Assembly (NCBI RefSeq): GCF_002288925.2
Contig: NW_022097996.1
Span: 8,316,451-8,380,450, forward strand
Reading direction: 5' to 3'
DNA length: 64,000 nt
Source of the DNA: Delphinapterus leucas
Lineage: Eukaryota; Chordata; Mammalia; Artiodactyla; Monodontidae
Below the pieces are notes generated by a model. It did no database searches, was not told the origin of the DNA, and was given only the letters and a program-made list of their open reading frames with translations. Positions 60,620 through 64,000 of the stretch are shown piece after piece; position 1 is the stretch's first letter, and every line of letters starts with the position of its first letter. Made by a program: the position numbers and the translations under genes.

Positions 60620-61660
60620 AAGGGTTTTGTGCTTACATGTCCTGGCACCCCCTCACCTCAGCACTGCCCCCATCTTGACGGGCTTCATACCTGAAATGGC
60701 TTCATACCTTAATTCATCGCTGTCCTAAGTGGACGGGCGCAATTTCTGCCTCCCAGGAGACATCAAGACATAACTTGGGCTTGTCAGAGCTGTCCTGCCG
60801 GAGAGTTTAGAGAAGATTCAAGTGTTCTTTCAAACTACTCACTTGCCAAGCTTTCTTCACTCTCCACGGACTAACGCAGCACAAGCTGATGACACAGGCT
60901 GGGGCGGAAGTGTGCGTTTGTTCATCACAGGCAGTAGTTCTCAGAGCTAATGACCCTGTTGCTAAGTCCATTACCCTTGAGCTCTGGCTGTCTGCTTTTT
61001 CTTTCAATGAGAAAGTTCATTGAAGGATTACTGTTGCAGCCTGTGTCTCAACGTGGAAATCAAAAGACTTCAATCACCTTGTCACTTAAGATCGGCAGTG
61101 ACATATGAGAAAGGCTGGTGAGCTAAAGCGTTGTGCCTTTGAAAGCTCATCCTGGACTGTATGCTTATCATAACTGGTAAGATTTTATGTTTGTGGTGCA
61201 TCTGCCCCAAACACCTCTCTGAATTCTCTATCCAAACTGCTGTGATCCCTGCCCCAGAAGTTACTAACAACATTCTTCTGAGAATAATAAAGAGAATCCT
61301 CTATATTTGGGCAATTCACTGTTAATCCATCTCAGTAGACATGTTTGAATGACACCGAGGACTGGGAACCCAGAAGAGCTTGAGCAGACAGCTCACTGAG
61401 CTGCAAAGCCTCTAGGCAGAGTACCTAAAAGAAGCGAAGAACAAACTCATGACATTCTGTAGCCATTTGAGAAAAGGCGACATGCATGTTTCAGGCACCT
61501 GAGATGATTATGGTATATGATAGCTAATTTCTTAAGTGTCTCTCTCTGCAAGGTCTTGTGTCCTTTGCATCCAACTCTTCCCGCCCCCCCGCCCCTACCC
61601 CATTTGTAATTCAGAATGGCCAGAGATAGGTTGAGGCCTTAAGATTCTCCAGCTCTAATT
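60620..61660. other. Intronic sequence, nothing recognised
   Basis: About 1 kb of unique sequence with a C-rich run at 61580-61600. No exon seen. Confidence 0.4.
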
Positions 61661-61671
61661 ATAAAACTCTT

Positions 61672-61884
61672 GGGCTTCCCTGGTGGCGCAGTGGTTGAGA
61701 GTCCGCCTGCCGATGCAGGGGACACGAGTTTGTGCCCCGGTCCGGGAGGATCCCACATGCCGCGGAGCGGCTGGGCCCGTGAGCCATGGCCGCTGAGCCT
61801 GCGCGTCCGGAGCCTGTGCTCCGCAACGGGAGAGGCCACAACAGTGAGAGGCCCGCGTACCGCAAACAAACAAACAAAAAAACA
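61672..61884 (+). mobile_element. CHR-2-type SINE, young
   Basis: gggcttccctggtggcgcag start, full body to gcgtaccgc, and a tail of caaa repeats rather than pure A. Short flanking repeats aaaactctt (61663-61671) and acaactctt (61885-61893) are the likely target duplication. Confidence 0.94.
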
Positions 61885-61893
61885 ACAACTCTT

Positions 61894-64000
61894 AAGCCTG
61901 GTTTCAGGCTATTTTTTTATTTATATGAATTGCAAACTAGATAATAGAGTTTTTTTCTATTTAGAAAGTAGTATCTATTTCTTGTGGCCTTTTTTTCGAC
62001 CTGAAGTTTTAGCATCAGTTAACTTCTGCCTCATAAAGTTGAGCATGGACCAATTGATATGTACTTCAGTGTTGGGATGATTTCTGAAGAGAGAAACAGT
62101 GACAAGTGGGTCTGTGTGATGCAGGCCGGAAGTTGGGATTGCTGGCGTGGAGGGCGTGGAGGGAGGACGGGCTCTGCGTCTGGCAGCCTTGGGCCAAATC
62201 CTACTTCTGCCAGTTCCCACCGTCAGGCCTTCTGAATATTAAGTGCTTTGAGGTTCAGTTTCTACCCCTGTCAAGGTGAGGTGACATACGATAATCAGTG
62301 ATTGCCACACTGAAGGCATTCAAGAAATGATAGCCGCTTTCTTCAGTGCACCGGGCTGCGGGCACTCTGGGTCAAGTCTCCACACATGATGGAGGGAGTA
62401 GTCCCGCCGGGCTCTTCTGGCTTTAAGCCACTGAGGTTCTGTGAGCTGGGGAGCAGTCCTCCTGGGTTCTGACCCTCAGAGTGTTTATTGGTTGGGGTAG
62501 AAATTAAGGCCCTTGCTGTCACTTGGGAAAATCCATCGTCAAATGTTTTTTTAAACACAGGCTGTACACTCATAGGTTCTGAAAGAAATGAGAACACTGC
62601 GGGGTTTTCTGAGACAGACAAGATTAACCCATGACACAGTGTTTTAGAACAACACAGACTATTTCATTTTATATTTTTAAAATGGTAGCTTTTAAAATAT
62701 ATGGAAAATAATTCAAGATTCTCAATGTAGCTTTGGATCTTTCTTTTTAATTAACAAAAAGGGAGGTAGAGTAGTGGATATATTACAAATTTAGGGAGAG
62801 ATCTTTTAAACTGTTTCGTTGATTCCCTTACCGTTTCCCCTCATTGACCGAACTGTGTCTTTGGAAAGCTTCTTCGTCTTAGGTGCACTGCATGGCCTCG
62901 GATATGCACAGCTGCAGGCGACATGTCCCTTCCCCAGCTGAGTGAGGAGACCAGTGAACTGACGGGACATCAAGGCCAACAGAAAGGCTGGAGGTTCTAC
63001 AGAGAGACCCCTACCTAGCTCCTACTATAGAGACTCTATCCCTCACTGTCCCCAGGGGGGAAAGCCTGACTGTCCTTGCGTATGCCGTGACTGGACAGCT
63101 ATTTTATCTCTTGGCATTCAAGCAGGACTTAAGGAATCTTAGACTGTAGAGGCATGAAGCTGAGGGAGAGATTGCCAGGTCATTCGTTCCAGAAACCCAT
63201 CACATTTCCGCTTCCATCCGGATAGCTTCATTGGTATTTTCCCGACTCTCTGCCTCTTGAGAACACAAATTTTTAGGGTATGTAAAGGATCAGTGGAGAC
63301 TTTCAAGCCAAGGTATCTAAAAAGAGAACCTTCAAAACCTTAAGTACAAAATGGGAATTTATTATCATTTTAAAAGTTCCAGCTTCTTTCTACCTTTCTT
63401 AGAAATATTAGGATGATTTCCAGGACTTAGGTTTAAAATAGATTCATATTCCAGTTAGTAGTCACCCCAGTTTTTTGCTTTTATTGATTTTAGCTTCTAA
63501 TATATAGTGTCAGTTCTTTTAAATGAATGCTTACAAATTATTCATTGCAAAATAGTATTTGGCCCTTTCTGTTCTCCAAGTAGTATTACTAGATCTGCTC
63601 TCCAGCTGTATGCTCTCTTACAGGTGGTGTAAAATATTCTCTGTGGATGGACTTGTAGGTGCATTGCTGTCACTCCTGCATCTTGGCCTGACAGTTGGGG
63701 TGATAGTGGTCTATGAGCCGAGCTCATCTGCTACCTGCTTATAGAGCCTCACTATCCCTCCTCTGCTGCCTGGTGTCACAGAGGAACGGCCAGCCCAAAT
63801 GTCATTTCATAGTTCAGTAAATTTTAGACTTTCAGGTCTAATTTAACCTACTTATTTGACTTGATTAGTAACTGAGACCCAGAGAGGTTATGGGATTTAT
63901 CTAAGGCCCTCCATTAGTTAATAGCAGGAATTGGAATTTTAAAAGAAAAGGTTTCCTAAATCCCTAAGCTTAAATCAAGTGTTCGGTAAGATCATTAGTT
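61894..64000. other. Intronic sequence at window end
   Basis: About 2.1 kb with a MIR-like antisense piece at 63860-63930 (gagacccagagaggttatgg, ccattagttaatagcaggaa). No PINX1 terminal exon is present up to base 64000. Confidence 0.5.

Larger units (their letters stand above)
8798..64000 (+). other. PINX1: PINX1 long downstream intron, incomplete at window end
   Basis: The intron opens with gtatta at 8798. At least 55.2 kb follows with no sequence encoding the expected PINX1 C-terminus (the TIQEYFAKRMA region and the lysine-rich tail), so the intron continues past the window. A very long last intron is consistent with my memory of a large last intron in human PINX1. Nearly every recognisable object inside it is a transposon or microsatellite. 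Confidence 0.75.

Noticed and set aside
62343..62621. Antisense 92-codon frame that looks protein-like
   Set aside because: No recognised family, no exon signals and short length. Not enough to call.
8798..64000. Search for the last PINX1 exon and for the intronic microRNA known from human PINX1 (mir-1322)
   Set aside because: I did not find sequence encoding the C-terminal exon or the gatgatgctgctgatgctg core of the human microRNA in this window.
1..64000. CRISPR arrays, bacterial operons, intact tRNA genes
   Set aside because: No spaced direct repeats, no prokaryotic gene layout. tRNA-like sequences are only the heads of SINEs.

Overview
The window is a piece of mammalian nuclear genome, almost certainly from a cetacean (dolphin or whale). 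At least fourteen tRNA-derived SINEs belong to the CHR class known from cetaceans, hippos and ruminants. Six are the roughly 210-base, low-divergence form ending in a GC-rich tail and poly(A) that is abundant in toothed whales. I saw none of the BovB or Bov-A elements expected in a ruminant. The G+C content, spliced exons, CA microsatellites, L1, MIR, L2, MER5 and MLT1 remnants all fit a placental mammal.

The only gene I can support is PINX1 (PIN2/TERF1-interacting telomerase inhibitor 1), on the + strand. Two internal coding exons are visible, at 2298-2390 and 8721-8797. They have proper splice sites and matching phases, and they encode the conserved segment between the N-terminal G-patch region and the C-terminal telomerase-inhibitory region. 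Everything before 2298 is the end of the preceding intron. 2391-8720 is a complete intron. 8798-64000 is the beginning of a very long intron, at least 55 kb, whose acceptor and last exon lie outside the window. The first exons, including the G-patch exons, and the terminal exon are not here.

The rest is intronic repeat landscape. Region by region: 1-9 kb holds the exons, an old antisense L1 piece and three SINEs. 9-22 kb holds MER5-type hAT fragments, a young truncated L1 3' end with target-site duplications, an old L1 piece, two SINEs, MIR, MLT1 and L2 remnants and a long GT array. 22-30 kb holds an old antisense LINE with an internal tandem duplication, plus mostly unique sequence. 30.8-37.96 kb is a near-full-length decayed L1 on the + strand, containing recognisable 5' UTR, ORF1 and ORF2 remnants, two nested SINEs and a 238-base compound microsatellite. 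38-52 kb holds more SINEs, a small hAT element with perfect 8-base target duplications, two old L1 pieces and a 100-N assembly gap inside a CA array. 52-64 kb is mostly unique intron with two further SINEs.

No bacterial-type operon, CRISPR array, rRNA or intact tRNA gene is present. I found no convincing new biological system. The points most worth a second look are the probable false gap at 46.9 kb, the microsatellite born inside an L1 ORF2, a possible in-phase alternative exon at 2761, and a 119-codon antisense open frame near 60 kb.
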